Shown piece after piece: positions 6,363 through 7,513 of a stretch of DNA of 7,513 nucleotides (position 1 is its first letter; each line of letters starts with the position of its first letter). The notes beneath the pieces were generated by a model. The model saw only the letters and a list, made by a program, of their open reading frames with translations. It was not told where the DNA came from and searched no databases. The stretch spans positions 1 to 7,513 of the forward strand of contig JAUIFT010000101.1 of NCBI GenBank assembly GCA_030430345.1, given 5' to 3'. A program made the translations under genes and the position numbers. The stretch comes from Calditrichia bacterium. GTDB taxonomy: Bacteria; Calditrichota; Calditrichia; RBG-13-44-9; J042.

Positions 6363-7177
6363 CCCGTCTCATGAAAATCGTTGTTAATGTAAAAGCCGTT
6401 TTCATCGTAGTTCTCGAAGCGGTAATCATGTTTTACGAAATGAACCCCGACGCCTCCCCCAAGATAAGGGGTAAAATCTTTCGGGGAGAATAAATACAGC
6501 GCACCAACATTTAAAGCGATGCCTTTGCGAATACCAAAGAGGCCGGTAATAGCGAAATCGCGACTTTCATAGATTCTGCGAAAATCGAAAGCAACGACCC
6601 GATCCTCATCATCAAAGCCATTGGTGGGATAAAGGTAGCCGTAGGATATTCCCCAACTGCCGCGAAATTTCCGGCTGCGCGGTTCCCAGCTTTCCTGCTC
6701 GGTCACCAATCCTACTTCCACGGTTTTTTCGACCGGCTGTTGTTTGACGACGCTGGCAGCGATTCGTTTTACCACCACATCAAGATCTTCTATGTACAAT
6801 GCGGTAATGTTATCTGTTAACAATATTCGCTGACTGGCAACATCGGCAAGGGTGTACTGAACGATGATCTTATCACCAAGGCGATTAAAGGCTCCGAAAA
6901 GCACTTTGCCAGCATTGAGTGATTGACCGATATTAAACGCGCAATCAATTTCGCTGCATCCGCTGGAATCAATGAATTCGGAGATGCGGGTATCGCTGAC
7001 GAGGGTGTAAGTGTTATACTTGAGAATCTCCTGCTTCAACAACTGGTGGGTAGTGGCGGCAGAAGCCTGGTCGATATCTGCGGCATGAAAAGGCAGCACG
7101 GCGAGGGTGGATTGTTGAGCAACTAAAAAGCTAGAAATTTGAATTATAAAAACGACGCTGAAAATATACTTTGACAT
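6350..7177 (-). CDS. secreted protein: TolB/CsgG-like N-domain plus outer-membrane beta-barrel, frameshifted near its end
   Basis: Residues 1-20 (MSKYIFSVVFIIQISSFLVA) are a signal peptide with likely cleavage before QQ; there is no lipobox cysteine. Residues about 24-146 form an alpha/beta domain: TLAVLPFHA, LLKQEILKYNTYTLVSD, the paired cysteines of GCSEIDCAFNIG and LNAGKVLFGAFNRLGDK. This resembles the periplasmic TolB-N/CsgG-like domains in which a short strand 'AVLPF' opens the fold. From about 170 on, barrel-like strands appear (GSWGISYGYLYPT, GIALNVGALYLFSP, FTPYLGGGVGVHFV). The frame stops at 275 residues, in the middle of the barrel; the remaining 47 codons lie in another frame at 6219-6362, so the intact protein would be about 319 residues. 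The start at 7177 has GGAGGAG three bases upstream, ruling out the ATG at 7204. Function unknown; an envelope-associated role is inferred. Confidence 0.82.
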   Translation of the reverse strand: MSKYIFSVVFIIQISSFLVAQQSTLAVLPFHAADIDQASAATTHQLLKQEILKYNTYTLVSDTRISEFIDSSGCSEIDCAFNIGQSLNAGKVLFGAFNRLGDKIIVQYTLADVASQRILLTDNITALYIEDLDVVVKRIAASVVKQQPVEKTVEVGLVTEQESWEPRSRKFRGSWGISYGYLYPTNGFDDEDRVVAFDFRRIYESRDFAITGLFGIRKGIALNVGALYLFSPKDFTPYLGGGVGVHFVKHDYRFENYDENGFYINNDFHETGWNY

Positions 7178-7210
7178 TTTCTCCTCCGGAATTGGTCTGT
7201 ACAAATCTTA

Positions 7211-7227
7211 TTCCAGAATCGTGCCAA
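7211..7227 (-). promoter_or_regulatory. possible sigma-54-type promoter of the outer-membrane protein gene
   Basis: The minus strand reads TTGGCACG (7227-7220), four bases, then TGGA (7215-7212). The -24 element matches the sigma-54 consensus fully and the distance between the elements is right, but the -12 element has GA instead of the expected GC. Transcription would start near 7200, leaving about 22 bases with a strong ribosome site. A-tracts (two copies of AAATTTTTT on the plus strand, 7226-7243) lie directly upstream. Confidence 0.35.
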
Positions 7228-7248
7228 ATTTTTTAAATTTTTTGAGGT

Positions 7249-7294
7249 AAAAAATGCCCGAATTACGGCCCTTTCAGAAGTAATTCCCTGAAAG
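7249..7294 (-). terminator. probable terminator of the LytTR gene
   Basis: About 50 bases after the LytTR stop, the minus strand has CTTTCAG/CTGAAAG (7294-7288 with 7277-7271, 10-base loop), then a short stem GCCG/CGGGC (7269-7256, one bulged G) followed by A and six T (7254-7249). The T-run supports intrinsic termination; the stem next to it is short. Confidence 0.4.
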
Positions 7295-7345
7295 TTAGCT
7301 GATTGTCGTCATTCTTGTCGAATTACTGTCGATAAAAGTATCCCT

Positions 7346-7513
7346 TTACACCGCTGGGCGGTCAAACATTCCCAGGAGGTTATCGCGGTAAGTGCGGGTG
7401 AGGAATAACTCGGTTTTATCTTTCATGATGATCACGTATTCGCCATGGGACCAGCTCTGAAGGCGACTTATGCGCTCTACGTTTACAATCTTTGAACGAT
7501 GGATGCGCACAAA
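7346..7513 (-). CDS. LytTR-domain response regulator, C-terminal part (cut by window edge)
   Basis: The 55 visible residues contain FVRIHRSKIVNVERI, LQSWSHGEYVIIMKDKTEL and FLTRTYRDNLLGMF before the stop. This is the second half of a LytTR DNA-binding domain: F-RIHRS-IVN--RI is the conserved strand, HGEYV-I--D-TEL the beta-hairpin, and L-RTYRD-LL the terminal helix. LytTR proteins of the AlgR/AgrA/LytR type bind direct repeats upstream of their targets and usually carry an N-terminal receiver phosphorylated by a membrane histidine kinase; that part lies beyond 7513. A terminator-like element separates it from the outer-membrane gene, so co-transcription is doubtful. Confidence 0.9.
   Translation of the reverse strand, partial: FVRIHRSKIVNVERISRLQSWSHGEYVIIMKDKTELFLTRTYRDNLLGMFDRPAV

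Noticed and set aside
6350..6370. Programmed -1 frameshifting in the outer-membrane gene
   Set aside because: The direction fits -1, but no X-XXY-YYZ slippery heptamer is present near ACGGGATGG; a one-base deletion is simpler.

Overview
All genes that can be supported lie on the minus strand. In transcription order, from high to low coordinates, they are: the C-terminal end of a LytTR-type DNA-binding protein (7346-7513, cut by the window edge); a secreted protein with an N-terminal domain that looks TolB/CsgG-like and a C-terminal outer-membrane beta-barrel (6350-7177, with a displaced C-terminal tail down to 6219); proC, pyrroline-5-carboxylate reductase (5189-5998); a 954-residue LAL/MalT-like regulator with an AAA/STAND ATPase, a helical-repeat region and a LuxR helix-turn-helix (2017-4881); a 138-residue remnant of a winged-helix SAM-dependent methyltransferase (1391-1807); a two-lobed GNAT acetyltransferase (485-1315); and the N-terminal part of an MlaE-type lipid-transport ABC permease (1-277, cut by the window edge). 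No gene on the plus strand, RNA gene, CRISPR array or insertion sequence was found.

The organism is a diderm (Gram-negative) bacterium: it has an MlaE-type permease and a signal-peptide-bearing outer-membrane barrel. Moderate base composition, LytTR and LAL regulators, and an intergenic palindromic TTGGATATTG repeat suggest the Bacteroidota/Calditrichota/KSB1 (FCB-like) range. This placement is inference; no marker gene for taxonomy is present.

The clearest anomaly is in the outer-membrane protein gene. The frame ends at 6350 in the middle of a beta-barrel, but a 47-codon continuation in the next frame (6219-6362) reads as the missing last strands. The two frames join at a short GGG run, so a one-base deletion (real or a sequencing error) has split the gene. 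The restored stop directly abuts a palindromic intergenic repeat.

The second point of interest is the block from 485 to 4941. A large LuxR-type ATPase regulator is followed by a methyltransferase reduced to its N-terminal winged-helix domain and then by a GNAT enzyme. The motif CCGTATT (minus strand) occurs three times, two of them in an 8-bp tandem, upstream of the methyltransferase remnant, and once upstream of the regulator about 30 bases above its TATAAT box. This suggests that the regulator, or another factor, controls both transcripts. The proC leader also has mutually exclusive inverted repeats, and a sigma-54-like element precedes the outer-membrane gene at a suitable distance. Nothing in the window proves a new system; the regulator/remnant/motif arrangement is the best candidate for follow-up.
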